The notes: generated from the letters alone by a model not told the origin. Counted from the first letter of the stretch, positions 11,879-24,890 are shown. The stretch: DNA of 64,000 nt from Megachile rotundata (GCF_050947335.1 NW_027473366.1:908995-972994), one strand, 5' to 3'. Numbers and translations: made by a program.

Positions 11879-12871
11879 TGTGATTGTGATTGTGTGATTG
11901 TGAATGTGTGATTGTGATTGTGTGATACTGATTGTGTGATTGTGATTGTGTGATTGTGATTGTGTGATTGTGATTGTGTGATTGTGATTGTGTGATTGTG
12001 ATTGTGTGATTCTGATTGTGTGATTGTGATTGTGTGATTGTGATTGTGATTGTGATTGTGTGACTGTGTGATTGTGATTGTGCGATCGAGATTGTGTGAT
12101 CGTGATTGCGCGATCGTGATTGTGTGATCGTGATTGTGTGATCGTGATTGTGTGATTGTGATTGCGTGATTGTGATTGTGTGATTGTGATTGTGTGATCG
12201 TGATTTTGTGATAGTGATTGTGTGATTGTAATTGTGTGATTGTGATTGTGTGATTGTGATTGTGTGATTGTGATGGTGTGATTGTGATTGTGTGATCGTG
12301 ATTGTGCGACTGTGTTATTGTGATTGTGTGATTCTGATTGTGTGATTGTGATTGTGTGATCGTGACTGTGTGATCGTGATTGTGTGATCGTGATTGTGGG
12401 ATTGTGACAGTGTGATTGTGTGATCGTGACTGTGTGATTGTGTGATCGTGACTGTGTGATCGTGATTGTGGGATTGTGACTGTGTGATTGTGTGATCGTG
12501 ATTGAGATTGTGTGATTGTGATTGTGTGATTGTGATTGTGTGATTGTGATTGTGTGATTCCGATTGTGTGATTGTGATTGTGTGATTGTGATTGTGTGAT
12601 TGTGATTGTGTGATTGTGATTGTGTGATCGTGATTGTGTGATCGTGATTGTGAATGTGTGATTGTGATTGTGATTGTGTGAATGTGTGATTGTGATTGTG
12701 TGATCGTGATTGTGTGATAGTGATTGTGTGATCGTGATTGTGTGATTGTGTTATTGTGATTGTGTGATTCTGATTGTGTGATTGTGATTTTGTGATCGTG
12801 ACTGTGTGATCGTGATTGTGTGATCGTGATTGTGGGATTGTGACTGTGTGATTGTGTGATCGTGATTGAGA
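11879..12871 (+). repeat. V-a block, copy after B array 1
   Basis: Opens with GTGAATGTG and GATACTG near 11924, then a few canonical units, GCGATCGAG near 12082, GATTGCGCGATCG, GTGATTTTGTGATAG, GTGGGATTGTGACAG near 12410, two TGATTGAGATTG words (near 12490 and 12862) and a GTGAATGTG pair near 12650-12690. It closes with GATTGAGATTG. The opening GATTATGTGATCG word found in other V-a copies is absent. Confidence 0.8.
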
Positions 12872-13124
12872 TTGTGTGATTGTGATTGTGTGATTGTGAT
12901 TGTGTGATTGTGATTGTGTGATTGTGATTGTGTGATTGTGATTGTGTGATTGTGATTGTGTGATTGTGATTGTGTGATTGTGATTGTGAGATTGTGATTG
13001 TGTGATTGTGATTGTGTGATTGTGATTGTGTGATTGTGATTGTGAGATTGTGATTGTGTGATTGTGATTGTGTGATTGTGATTGTGTGATTCTGATTGTG
13101 TGATTGTGATTGTGTGATTGTGAT
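12872..13124 (+). repeat. short H array with two GTGAGATTG units
   Basis: About 18 near-canonical units. GTGAGATTG occurs near 12987 and 13043, and GATTCTG near 13091. The array ends abruptly at a B-type unit. Confidence 0.85.
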
Positions 13125-13665
13125 TGTATGATTGCGATCGTATGATTGTGATTGTATGATTTTGATTGAATGATTGTGATTGTATGATTGCGATTGTATG
13201 ATTGTGATTGTATGATTGTGATTGTAATATTGTGATTGTATGATTGCGATTGTATGATTGTGATTGTATGATTACGATTGTTTTATTGTGATTGTATGAT
13301 TGTGATTGTATGATTGTGATAGGATGATTGTGATTGTATAACTGTGATTGTATGACTGTGATTGTATGACTGTGATTGTATGACTGTGATTGTATGATTG
13401 TGATTGTATGATTGTGATTGTATGATTGTGATTGTCTGATTGTGGTTGTATGATTGTGATTGTATGATTGTGATAGTATGATTGTGATTGTATGACTGTG
13501 ATTGTATGACTGTGATTGTATGATTGTGATTGTATGATTGTGATTGTATGATTGTGATTGTCTGATTGCGGTTGTATGATTGTGATTGTATGATTTCGAT
13601 TCTATGATTGTGATTTTATGATTGTGATTGTATGATTGTGATTGTATGATTGTGATTGTATGATT
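13125..13665 (+). repeat. B array 2
   Basis: About 39 GTATG-type units, co-linear with the right-hand part of B array 1 at a constant offset of 1794: GATTACGATTG at 13271 against 11477, and TCTGATTGCGG at 13561 against 11767. It is therefore a copy of roughly 11331-11871. It differs at single sites, for example GATAGGATG near 13318 where B array 1 has GATAGTATG. Confidence 0.9.
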
Positions 13666-15536
13666 GTGATTGTGTGATTGTGATTGTGTGATTGTGATTG
13701 TGTGATTGTGATTGTGTGATCGTGATTATGTGATCGTGATTGTGAATGTGTGATTGTGATTGTGTGATACTGATTGTGTGATTGTGATTGTGTGATTGTG
13801 TGAATGTGTGATTGTGATTGTGTGATCGTGATTGTGTGATAGTGATTGTGTGATTCTGATTGTGTGATTGTGATTGTGTGACCGTGATTGTGTGATTGTG
13901 ATTGTGTGATTGTGATTGTGTGATCGTGATTTTGTGATAGTTATTATGTGATAGTGATAGTGTGATCTTGATTGTGTGATCGTGATTGTGTGATCGTGAT
14001 TGTGTCGTCGTGATTGTGTGATCGTGATTGTGTGATCGTGTTTGTGTGATCGTGATTGTGACTGTGACTGCGTGATTGTGATTGTGTGACTGTGATTGTG
14101 TGATTGTGATTGTGTGATCGTAATTGTGTGACCGTGATTGTGTGATCGTGATTGAGTGATCGTGATTGTGTGATTGAAATTGTGTGATTGTGATTGAGTG
14201 ATTGTGATTGTGTGATTGTGCGATCGTGATTGTGCGATCGCGATTGTGTGATTGTGATTGTGTGGTCGTGATTTTGTGATCGTGATTGCGTGATCGTGAT
14301 TGTGTGATTGTGTTATTGTGATTGTGTTATTGTGATTGTGTGATCGTGATTGTGTGATGGTGATTGTGTGATGGTGATTGTGTGATTGTGATTGTGTGAT
14401 CGTGACTGTGTGATCGTGATTGTGTCATCGTGATTGTGTGATCATGATTGTGTGACTGTGTAATTGTGATTGTGTGATTCTGACTGTGTGATTGTGATTG
14501 TGTGATCGTGACTGTGCGATCGTGATTGTGTGATCGTGATTGTTGGATTGTGACTGTGTGATTGTGTGATCGTGACTGTGTGATCGTGATTGTGTGATCG
14601 TGATAGTGGGATTGTGACTGTGTGATTGTGTGATCGTGATTGAGATTGTGTGATTGTGATTGTGTGATCGTGATTGTGTGATTGTGATTATGTGGTCGTG
14701 ATTTTGTGATCATGATTGCGTGATCGTGATTGCGTGATCGTGATTGCGTGATCGTGAATGTGTGATCGTGATTGTGTGATCGTGATTGTGTGACTGTGTT
14801 ATTGTGATTGTGTGATTCTGATTGTGTGATTGTGATTGTGTGATTGTGATTGTGGGATTGTGACTGTGTGATTGTGTGATCGTGATTGAGATTGTGTGAT
14901 TGTGATTGTGTGATTGTGATTGTGTGATTGTGATTGTGTGATTGTGATTGTGTGATTGTGATTGTGTGATTGTGATTGTGTGATTGTGATTGTGTGATTG
15001 TGATTGTGTGATTGTGATTGTGTGATTGTGATTGTGTGATTGTGATTGTGTGATTGTGATTGTGTGATTGTGATTGTGTGATTGTGATTGTGTGATTGTG
15101 ATTGTGAGATTGTGATTGTGTGATTGTGATTGTGTGATTGTGATTGTGTGATTCTGATTGTGTGATTGTGATTGTGTGATTGTGATGGTGATTGTGATTG
15201 TGTGACTGTGTGATTGTGATTGTGCGATCGAGATTGTGTGATCGTGACTGCGCGATCGTGATTGTGTGATCGTGATTGTGTGATCGTGATTGTGTGATCG
15301 TGATTGTGTGATCGTGATTGTGTGATCGTGATTGTGAGATCGTGATTGTGTGATCGTGATTGTGTGATAGTGATTGTGATTGTGTGACTGTGTGATTGTG
15401 ATTGTGATTGTGTGACTGTGTGATTGTAATTTTGTGATTGTGATTGTGTGATTGTGATTGTGCGATCGTGACTGTGTGATCGTGATTGTATCATCGTGAT
15501 TGTGTGATCGTGATTGTGTGACAGTGCTATTGTGAT
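13666..15536 (+). repeat. V-b block, copy 3, fused to a V-a head
   Basis: The first about 185 bp are the V-a opening (GATTATGTGATCG, GTGAATGTG, GATACTG near 13766). From about 13850 the sequence is V-b: GTGACCGTG, ATCTTG at 13965, GCGATCGC at 14234-14241 (again 269 bp apart), and the GTGTTATTG words. Two differences from other V-b copies are GTGATAGTTATTATG near 13936 and an internal run of canonical units at about 14895-15110 that is much longer than elsewhere. It closes with GACAGTGCTATTGTGATTG, lacking the usual GTAATTG. Confidence 0.83.
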
Positions 15537-15600
15537 TGTGTGATTGTGATTGTGTGATTGTGATTGTGTGATTGTGATTGTGTGATTGTGATTGTGTGAT
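15537..15600 (+). repeat. short H array
   Basis: Four or five canonical units between V-b copy 3 and B array 3. The boundary word GTCTTTGTATG at about 15602 does not occur elsewhere in the window and marks a junction. Confidence 0.8.
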
Positions 15601-16778
15601 TGTCTTTGTATGATTATGATTGTATGATTGTGATTGTATGATTGTGACTTTTTGATTGTGATTGTATGATTGCGATAGTATGATCGTGATTGTATGATTG
15701 TGATTGTATGATTGTGACTGTATGATTGTGATTGTATGATTGAATTTGGGAGATTGTAATTGTATGATTGCGATTGTAGGATTGTGATTGTATGATTGTG
15801 ATTGTATGCTTGCGATTGTATGATTGTGATAGTATGATTGTGATTGTATGATTGTAATTGTATGATTATGATTGTATGATTGTGATTGTATGATTGTGAT
15901 GGTATGATTGTGATTGTATGATTGCGATCGTATGATTGTGATTGTATGATTGTGATTGAATGATGGTGATTGTATGATTGCGATTGTATGATTGTGATTG
16001 TATGATTGTGATTGTAATATTGTGATTGTATGATTGCGATTGTATGATTGTGATTGTATGATTGTGATTGTATGACTGTGATTGTATGATTGTGATTGTA
16101 TGATTGTGATTGTATGATTGTGATTGCATGATTGTGATTGTATGATTGTGATTGTATGATTGTGATTGTATGATTGTGATTGTATGATTGTGATTGTATG
16201 ATTCTGATTGTATGATTGTGATGGTATGATTGTGATTGTATGATTGCGATCGTATGATTGTGATTGTATGATTGTGATTGAATGATTGTGATTGTATGAT
16301 TGCGATTGTATGATTGTGATTGTATGATTGTGATTGTAATATTGCGATTGTATGATTGCGATTGTATGATTGTGATTGTATGATTACGATTGTTTTATTG
16401 TGATTGTATGATTGTGATTGTATGATTGTGATAGTATGATTGTGATTGTATAACTGTGATTGTATGACTGTGATTGTATGACTGTGATTGTATGACTGTG
16501 ATTGTATGATTGTGATTGTATGATTGTGATTGTCTGATTGTGATTGTCTGATTGTGGTTGTATGATTGTGATTGTATGATTGTGATAGTATGATTGTGAT
16601 TGTATGACTGTGATTGTATGACTGTGATTGTATGATTGTGATTGTATGATTGTGATTGTATGATTGTGATTGTCTGATTGCGGTTGTATGATTGTGATTG
16701 TATGATTTCGATTCTATGATTGTGATTTTATGATTGTGATTGTATGATTGTGATTGTATGATTGTGATTGTATGATTG
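15601..16778 (+). repeat. B array 3
   Basis: About 84 GTATG-type units. The left part matches B array 1 at an offset of 4738 (GACTTTTTG 15646 against 10908; ATTTGGGAG 15744 against 11006). The right part matches at 4906 (GATTACGATTG 16383 against 11477; TCTGATTGCGG 16673 against 11767). The difference of 168 bp equals twelve 14-bp units gained here or lost in array 1. Confidence 0.9.
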
Positions 16779-17795
16779 TGATTGTGTGATTGTGATTGTG
16801 TGATTGTGATTGTGTGATTGTGATTGTGTGATCGTGATTATGTGATCGTGATTGTGAATGTGTGATTGTGATTGTGTGATACTGATTGTGTGATTGTGAT
16901 TGTGTGATTGTGATTGTGTGATTGTGATTGTGTGATTGTGATTGTGTGATTGTGATTGTGTGATTGTGATTGTGTGATTGTGATTGTGTGATTGTGATTG
17001 TGTGATTCTGATTGTGTGATTGTGATTGTGTGATTGTGATTGTGATTGTGACTGTGTGACTGTGTGATTGTGATTGTGCGATCGAGATTGTGTGATCGTG
17101 ATTGCGCGATCGTGATTGTGTGATCGTGATTGTATGATCGTGATTGTGTGATTGTGATTGTGTGATTGTGATTGTGTGATTGTGATTGTGTGATCGTGAT
17201 TTTGTGATAGTGATTGTGTGATTGTAATTGTATGATTGTGATTGTGTGATTGTGATTGTGTGATTGTGATGGTGTGATTGTGATTGTGTGATCGTGATTG
17301 TGCGACTGTGTTATTGTGATTGTGTGATTCTGATTGTGTGATTGTGATTGTGTGATCGTGACTGTGTGATCGTGATTGTGTGATCGTGATTGTGGGATTG
17401 TGACAGTGTGATTGTGTGATCGTGACTGTGTGATTGTGCGATCGTGACTGTGTGATGGTGATTGTGGGATTGTGACTGTGTGATTGTGTGATCGTGATTG
17501 AGATTGTGTGATTGTGATTGTGTGATTGTGATTGTGTGATTGTGATTGTGTGATCGTGATTGTGTGATCGTGATTGTGAATGTGTGATTGTGATTGTGAT
17601 TGTGTGAATGTGTGATTGTGATTGTGTGATCGTGATTGTGTGATAGTGATTGTGTGATCGTGATTGTGTGATTGTGTTATTGTGATTGTGTGATTCTGAT
17701 TGTGTGATTGTGATTGTGTGATCGTGACTGTGTGATCGTGATTGTGTGATCGTGATTGTGGGATTGTGACTGTGTGATTGTGTGATCGTGATTGA
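16779..17795 (+). repeat. V-a block, copy after B array 3
   Basis: Opens with GATTATGTGATCG, GTGAATGTG and GATACTG near 16878. Then come about nine canonical units, GATTCTG, GTGACTGTGTGACTG, GCGATCGAG near 17078, GATTGCGCGATCG, GTGATTTTGTGATAG, and GACAG at 17402. Two sub-blocks each end in TGATTGAGATTG (17496 and 17790). The last about 470 bp is the first half of a 646-bp tandem duplication. Confidence 0.83.
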
Positions 17796-18616
17796 GATTG
17801 TGTGATTGTGATTGTGTGATTGTGATTGTGTGATTGTGATTGTGTGATTGTGATTGTGTGATTGTGATTGTGTGATTGTGATTGTGTGATTGTGATTGTG
17901 TGATTGTGATTGTGTGATTGTGATTGTGTGATTGTGATTGTGTGATTGTGATTGTGTGATTGTGATTGTGAGATTCTGATTGTGTGATTGTGATTGTGTG
18001 ATCGTGACTGTGTGATCGTGATTGTGTGATCGTGATTGTGGGGTTGTGACAGTGTGATTGTGTGATCGTGACTGTGTGATTGTGCGATCGTGACTGTGTG
18101 ATGGTGATTGTGGGATTGTGACTGTGTGATTGTGTGATCGTGATTGAGATTGTGTGATTGTGATTGTGTGATTGTGATTGTGTGATTGTGATTGTGTGAT
18201 CGTGATTGTGTGATCGTGATTGTGAATGTGTGATTGTGATTGTGATTGTGTGAATGTGTGATTGTGATTGTGTGATCGTGATTGTGTGATAGTGATTGTG
18301 TGATCGTGATTGTGTGATTGTGTTATTGTGATTGTGTGATTCTGATTGTGTGATTGTGATTGTGTGATCGTGACTGTGTGATCGTGATTGTGTGATCGTG
18401 ATTGTGGGATTGTGACTGTGTGATTGTGTGATCGTGATTGAGATTGTGTGATTGTGATTGTGTGATTGTGATTGTGTGATTGTGATTGTGTGATTGTGAT
18501 TGTGTGATTGTGATTGTGTGATTGTGATTGTGTGATTGTGATTGTGTGATTGTGATTGTGTGATTGTGATTGTGTGATTGTGATTGTGTGATTGTGATTG
18601 TGTGATTGTGATTGTG
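17325..18616 (+). repeat. 646-bp tandem duplication (V-a part plus short H array)
   Basis: GACAG at 17402 and 18048, GATTGAG at 17496 and 18142, and GATTGAG at 17790 and 18436 are all 646 bp apart. The first copy has GTGGGATTGTGACAG and the second GTGGGGTTGTGACAG, a single-base difference shared with the block at the left edge of the window. The short H array 17796-17968 separates the two variant parts. Confidence 0.83.
17969..18440 (+). repeat. V-a block, second half of the 646-bp duplication
   Basis: Begins GTGAGATTCTG near 17968 and repeats the variant order of 17325-17795. It carries the GGGGTTGTGACAG form. From 18009 onward it is also the counterpart of window positions 1-436, so the second long segmental copy begins here or upstream of here. 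Confidence 0.83.
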
Positions 18617-19718
18617 TGATTGTGATTGTGTGATTGTGATTGTGAGATTGTGATTGTGTGATTGTGATTGTGTGTTTGTGATTGTGTGATTGTGATTGTG
18701 TGATTGTGATTGTGTGATTGTGATTGTGTGATTGTGATTGTGTGATTGTGATCGTGTGATTGTGATCGTGTGATTGTGATCGTGTGATTGTGATCGTGTG
18801 ATTGTGATCGTGTGATTGTGATCGTGTGATTGTGATGGTGTGATTGTGATTGTGTGATTGTGATTGTGTGATTGTGATTGTGTGATTGTGATTGTGTGAT
18901 TGTGTGATTGTGATTGTGTGATTGTGATTGTGTGATTGTGATTGTGTGATTGTGATTGTGTGATTGTGATTGTGTGATTGTGATTGTGTGATTGTGATTG
19001 TGTGATTGTGATTGTGTGATTGTGATTGTGTGATTGTGATTGTGTGATTGTGATTGTGTGATTGTGATTGTGTGATTGTGATTGTGTGATTGTGATTGTG
19101 TGATTGTGATTGTGTGATTGTGATTGTGTGATTGTGATTGTGTGATTGTGATTGTGTGATTGTGATTGTGTGATTGTGATTGTGTGATTGTGATTGTGTG
19201 ATTGTGATTGTGTGATTGTGATTGTGTGATTGTGATTGTGTGATTGTGATTGTGTGATTGTGATTGTGTGATTGTGATTGTGTGATTGTGATTGTGTGAT
19301 TGTGATTGTGTGATTGTGATTGTGTGATTGTGATTGTGTGATTGTGATTGTGTGATTGTGATTGTGTGATTGTGATTGTGTGATTGTGATTGTGTGATTG
19401 TGATTGTGTGATTGTGATTGTGTGATTGTGATTGTGTGATTGTGATTGTGTGATTGTGATTGTGTGATTGTGAATGTGTGATTGTGATTGTGTGATTGTG
19501 ATTGTGTGATTGTGATTGTGTGATTGTGATTGTGTGATTGTGATTGTGTGATTGTGATTGTGTGATTGTGATTGTGTGATTGTGATTGTGTGATTGTGAT
19601 TGTGTGATTGTGATTGTGTGATTGTGATTGTGTGATTGTGATTGTGTGATTGTGATTGTGTGATTGTGATTGTGTGATTGTGATTGTGTGATTGTGATTG
19701 GGTGATTGTGATTGTGTG
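18441..19718 (+). repeat. H array 1, second segmental copy
   Basis: Same landmarks as 437-1640: GTGAGATTG (18644), GTGTTTG, a run of ATTGTGATCGTGTG units, an 8-mer near 18899, GTGAATG near 19472 and GGGTGATTG near 19701. The CpG run has six members (18751-18821) followed by an ATGG unit at 18835, whereas the first copy has ATGG first and then five. The copy is 70 bp (five units) longer than the first by its right end. Confidence 0.9.
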
Positions 19719-21521
19719 ATTGTGTGATCGTGATAGTGGGATTGTGACTGTGTGATTGTGTGATCGTGATTGAGATTGTGTGATTGTGATTGTGTGATAC
19801 TGATTGTGTGATTGTGATTGTGTGATTGTGATTGTGTGATTGTGATTGTGTGATTGTGATTGTGTGATTGTGATTGTGTGATTGTGATTGTGTAATTCTG
19901 ATTGTGTCATTGTGATTGTGTGACCGTGATTGTGTGATTGTGATTGTGTGATTGTGATTGTGTGATTGTGATTGTGTGATCGTGATTTTGTGATAGTGAT
20001 TATGTGATAGTGATAGTGTCATCTTGATTGTGTGATCGTGATTGTGTGATCGTGATTGTGTGGTCGTGATTGTGTGATCGTGATTGTGTGATCGTGTTTG
20101 TGTGAACGTGATTGTGACTGTGACTGCGTGATTGTGATTGTGTGACTGTGCTTGTGTGATTGTGATTGTGTGATCGTAATTGTGTGACCGTGATTGTGTG
20201 ATCGTGATTGAGTGATCGTGATTGTGTGATTGTAATTGTGTGATTGTGATTGAGTGATTGTGATTGTGTGATTGTGCGATCGTGATTGTGCGATCGCGAT
20301 TGTGTGATTGTGATTGTGTGGTCCTGATTTTGTGATCGTGATTGCGTGATCGTGATTGTGTGATTGTGTTATTGTGATTGTGTTATTGTGATTGTGTGAT
20401 CGTGATTGTGTGATGGTGATTGTGTGATGGTGATTGTGTGATTGTGATTGTGTGATCGTGACTGTGTGATCGTGATTGTGTCATCGTGATTGTGTGATCA
20501 TGATTGTGTGACTGTGTAATTGTGATTGTGTGATTCTGACTGTGTGATTGTGATTGTGTGATCGTGACTGTGCGATCGTGATTGTGTGATCGTGATTGTT
20601 GGATTGTGACTGTGTGATTGTGTGATCGTGACTGTGTGATCGTGATTGTGTGATCGTGATAGTGGGATTGTGACTGTGTGATTGTGTGATCGTGATTGAG
20701 ATTGTGTAATTGTGATTGTGTGATCGTGATTGTGTGATTGTGATTATGTGGTCGTGATTTTGTGATCATGATTGCGTGATCGTGATTGCGTGATCGTGAT
20801 TGCGTGATCGTGATTGCGTGATCGTGAATGTGTGATCGTGATTGTGTGATCGTGATTGTGTGATCGTGATTGTGTGACTGTGTTATTGTGATTGTGTGAT
20901 TCTGATTGTGTGATTGTGATTGTGTGATTGTGATTGTGGGATTTTGACTGTGTGATTGTGTGATCGTGATTGAGATTGTGTGATTGTGATTGTGTGATTG
21001 TGATTGTGTGATTGTGATTGTGTGATTGTGATTGTGTGATTGTGATTGTGTGATTGTGATTGTGAGATTGTGATTGTGTGATTGTGATTGTGTGATTGTG
21101 ATTGTGTGATTCTGATTGTGTGATTGTGATTGTGTGATTGTGATGGTGATTGTGATTGTGTGACTGTGTGATTGTGATTGTGCGATCGAGATTGTGTGAT
21201 CGTGACTGCGCGATCGTGATTGTGTGATCGTGATTGTGTGATCGTGATTGTGTGATCGTGATTGTGTGATCGTGATTGTGTGATCGTGATTGTGTGATCG
21301 TGATTGTGTGATCGTGATTGTGTGATCGTGATTGTGTGATCGTGATTGTGTGATAGTGATTGTGATTGTGTGACTGTGTGATTGTGATTGTGATTGTGTG
21401 ACTGTGTGATTGTAATTTTGTGATTGTGATTGTGTGATTGTGATTGTGTGATCGTGACTGTGTGATCGTGATTGTATCATCGTGATTGTGTGATCGTGAT
21501 TGTGTGACAGTGCTATTGTAA
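19719..21521 (+). repeat. V-b block, copy 4
   Basis: Co-linear with 1641-3443 at an offset of 18078, including the private GTCATCTTG form (ATCTTG at 20021), GCGATCGC at 20290-20297, GTGTAATTCTG near 19890 and the closing GACAGTGCTATTGTAATTG. The only difference I noticed is GTGTCATTG near 19908. Confidence 0.87.
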
Positions 21522-22184
21522 TTGTGTGATTGTGATTGTGTGATTGTGATTGTGTGATTGTGATTGTGTGATTGTGATTGTGTGATTGTGATTGTGTGAT
21601 TGTGATTGTGTGATTGTGATTGTGTGATTGTGATTGTGTGATTGTGATTGTGTGATTGTGATTGTGTGATTGTGATTGTGTGATTGTGATTGTGTGATTG
21701 TGATTGTGTGATTGTGATTGTGTGATTGTGATTGTGTGATTGTGATTGTGTGATTGTGATTGTGTGATTGTGATTGTGTGATTGTGATTGTGTGATTGTG
21801 ATTGTGTGATTGTGATTGTGTGATTGTGATTGTGTGATTGTGATTGTGTGATTGTGATTGTGTGATTGTGATTGTGTGATTGTGATTGTGTGATTGTGAT
21901 TGTGTGATTGTGATTGTGTGATTGTGATTGTGTGATTGTGATTGTGTGATTGTGATTGTGTGATTGTGATTGTGTGATTGTGATTGTGTGATTGTGATTG
22001 TGTGATTGTGATTGTGTGATTGTGATTGTGTGATTGTGATTGTGTGATTGCGATTGTGTGATTGTGATTGTGTGATTGTGATTGTGTGATTGTGATTGTG
22101 TGATTGTGATTGTGTGATTGTGATTGTGTGATTGTGATTGTGTGATTGTGATTGTGTGATTGTGATTGTGTGATTGTGATTGTG
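21522..22184 (+). repeat. H array 2, second segmental copy (contracted)
   Basis: About 47 canonical units with one GCGATTG-type unit near 22048. Its partner 3444-5956 is about four times longer. The change in offset across this interval is 1836 bp, equal to 130 canonical units plus two 8-mers, and the two extra 8-mers are visible in the longer copy. Confidence 0.92.
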
Positions 22185-24012
22185 TGATCGTGATTGTGTG
22201 ATCGTGATAGTGGGATTGTGACTGTGTGATTGTGTGATCGTGATTGAGATTGTGTGATTGTGATTGTGTGATACTGATTGTGTGATTGTGATTGTGTGAT
22301 TGTGATTGTGTGATTGTGATTGTGTGATTGTGATTGTGTGATTGTGATTGTGTGATTGTGATTGTGTGATTCTGATTGTGTGATTGTGATTGTGTGACCG
22401 TGATTGTGTGATTGTGATTGTGTGATTGTGATTGTGTGATTGTGATTGTGTGATCGTGATTTTGTGATAGTGATTATGTGATAGTGATAGTGTGATCTTG
22501 ATTGTGTGATCGTGATTGTGTGATCGTGATTGTGTGGTCGTGATTGTGTGATCGTGATTGTGTGATCGTGTTTGTGTGAACGTGATTGTGACTGTGACTG
22601 CGTGATTGTGATTGTGTGACTGTGATTGTGTGATTGTGATTGTGTGATCGTAATTGTGTGACCGTGATTGTGTGATCGTGATTGAGTGATCGTGATTGTG
22701 TGATTGTAATTGTGTGATTGTGATTGAGTGATTGTGATTGTGTGATTGTGCGATCGTGATTGTGCGATCGCGATTGTGTGATTGTGATTGTGTGGTCCTG
22801 ATTTTGTGATCGTGATTGCGTGATCGTGATTGTGTGATTGTGTTATTGTGATTGTGTTATTGTGATTGTGTGATCGTGATTGTGTGATGGTGATTGTGTG
22901 ATGGTGATTGTGTGATTGTGATTGTGTGATCGTGACTGTGTGATCGTGATTGTGTCATCGTGATTGTGTGATCATGATTGTGTGACTGTGTAATTGTGAT
23001 TGTGTGATTCTGACTGTGTGATTGTGATTGTGTGATCGTGACTGTGCGATCGTGATTGTGTGATCGTGATTGTTGGATTGTGACTGTGTGATTGTGTGAT
23101 CGTGACTGTGTGATCGTGATTGTGTGATCGTGATAGTGGGATTGTGACTGTGTGATTGTGTGATCGTGATTGAGATTGTGTAATTGTGATTGTGTGATCG
23201 TGATTGTGTGATTGTGATTATGTGGTCGTGATTTTGTGATCATGATTGCGTGATCGTGATTGCGTGATCGTGATTGCGTGATCGTGATTGCGTGATCGTG
23301 AATGTGTGATCGTGATTGTGTGATCGTGATTGTGTGATCGTGATTGTGTGACTGTGTTATTGTGATTGTGTGATTCTGATTGTGTGATTGTGATTGTGTG
23401 ATTGTGATTGTGGGATTTTGACTGTGTGATTGTGTGATCGTGATTGAGATTGTGTGATTGTGATTGTGTGATTGTGATTGTGTGATTGTGATTGTGTGAT
23501 TGTGATTGTGTGATTGTGATTGTGTGATTGTGATTGTGTGATTGTGATAGTGAGATTGTGATTGTGTGATTGTGATTGTGTGATTGTGATTGTGTGATTC
23601 TGATTGTGTGATTGTGATTGTGTGATTGTGATGGTGATTGTGATTGTGTGACTGTGTGATTGTGATTGTGCGATCGAGATTGTGTGATCGTGACTGCGCG
23701 ATCGTGATTGTGTGATCGTGATTGTGTGATCGTGATTGTGTGATCGTGATTGTGTGATCGTGATTGTGTGATCGTGATTGTGTGATCGTGATTGTGTGAT
23801 CGTGATTGTGTGATCGTGATTGTGTGATCGTGATTGTGTGATAGTGATTGTGATTGTGTGACTGTGTGATTGTGATTGTGATTGTGTGACTGTGTGATTG
23901 TAATTTTGTGATTGTGATTGTGTGATTGTGATTGTGTGATCGTGACTGTGTGATCGTGATTGTATCATCGTGATTGTGTGATCGTGATTGTGTGACAGTG
24001 CTATTGTAATTG
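22185..24012 (+). repeat. V-b block, copy 5
   Basis: Co-linear with 5957-7770 at an offset of 16242: ATCTTG at 22495, GCGATCGC at 22764-22771, GATAGTGAGATTG near 23547, closing GACAGTGCTATTGTAATTG. One extra ATCGTGATTGTGTG unit precedes the GATAGTGGG opening. Confidence 0.87.
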
Positions 24013-24890
24013 TGTGATTGTGATTGTGTGATTGTGATTGTGTGATTGTGATTGTGTGATTGTGATTGTGTGATTGTGATTGTGTGATTGTGATTGTGTG
24101 ATTGTGATTGTGTGATTGTGATTGTGTGATTGTGATTGTGTGATTGTGATTGTGTGATTGTGATTGTGTGATTGTGATTGTGTGATTCTGATTGTGTGAT
24201 TGTGATTGTGTGATTGTGATTGTGTGATTGTGATTGTGTGATTGTGATTGTGTGATTGTGATTGTGTGATTGTGATTGTGTGATTGTGATTGTGTGATTG
24301 TGATTGTGTGATTGTGATTGTGTGATTGTGATTGTGTGATTGTGATTGTGTGATTGTGATTGTGTGATTGTGATTGTGTGATTGTGATTGTGTGATTGTG
24401 ATTGTGTGATTGTGATTGTGTGATTGTGATTGTGTGATTGTGATTGTGTGATTCTGATTGTGTGATTGTGATTGTGTGATTGTGATTGTGTGATTGTGAT
24501 TGTGTGATTGTGATTGTGTGATTGTGATTGTGTGATTGTGATTGTGTGATTGTGATTGTGTGATTGTGATTGTGTGATGGTGATTGTGTGATTGTGATTG
24601 TGTGATCGTGATTGTGTGATTGTGATTGTGTGATTGTGATTGTGTGATTGTGATTGTGTGATTGTGATTGTGTGATTGTGATTGTGTGATTGTGATTGTG
24701 TGATTGTGATTGTGTGATTGTGATTGTGTGATTGTGATTGTGTGATTGTGATTGTGTGATTGTGATTGTGTGATTGTGATTGTGTGATTGTGTGATTCTG
24801 ATTGTGTGATTGTGATTGTGTGATTGTGATTGTGTGATTGTGATTGTGTGATTGTGATTGTGTGATTGTGATTGTGTGATTGTGATTGTG
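24013..24890 (+). repeat. H array 3, second segmental copy
   Basis: Canonical units with GATTCTG near 24185 and again near 24451, GATGGTG near 24577, ATCG near 24605 and an 8-mer plus GATTCTG near 24790. It is three units longer than 7771-8606. Confidence 0.9.
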
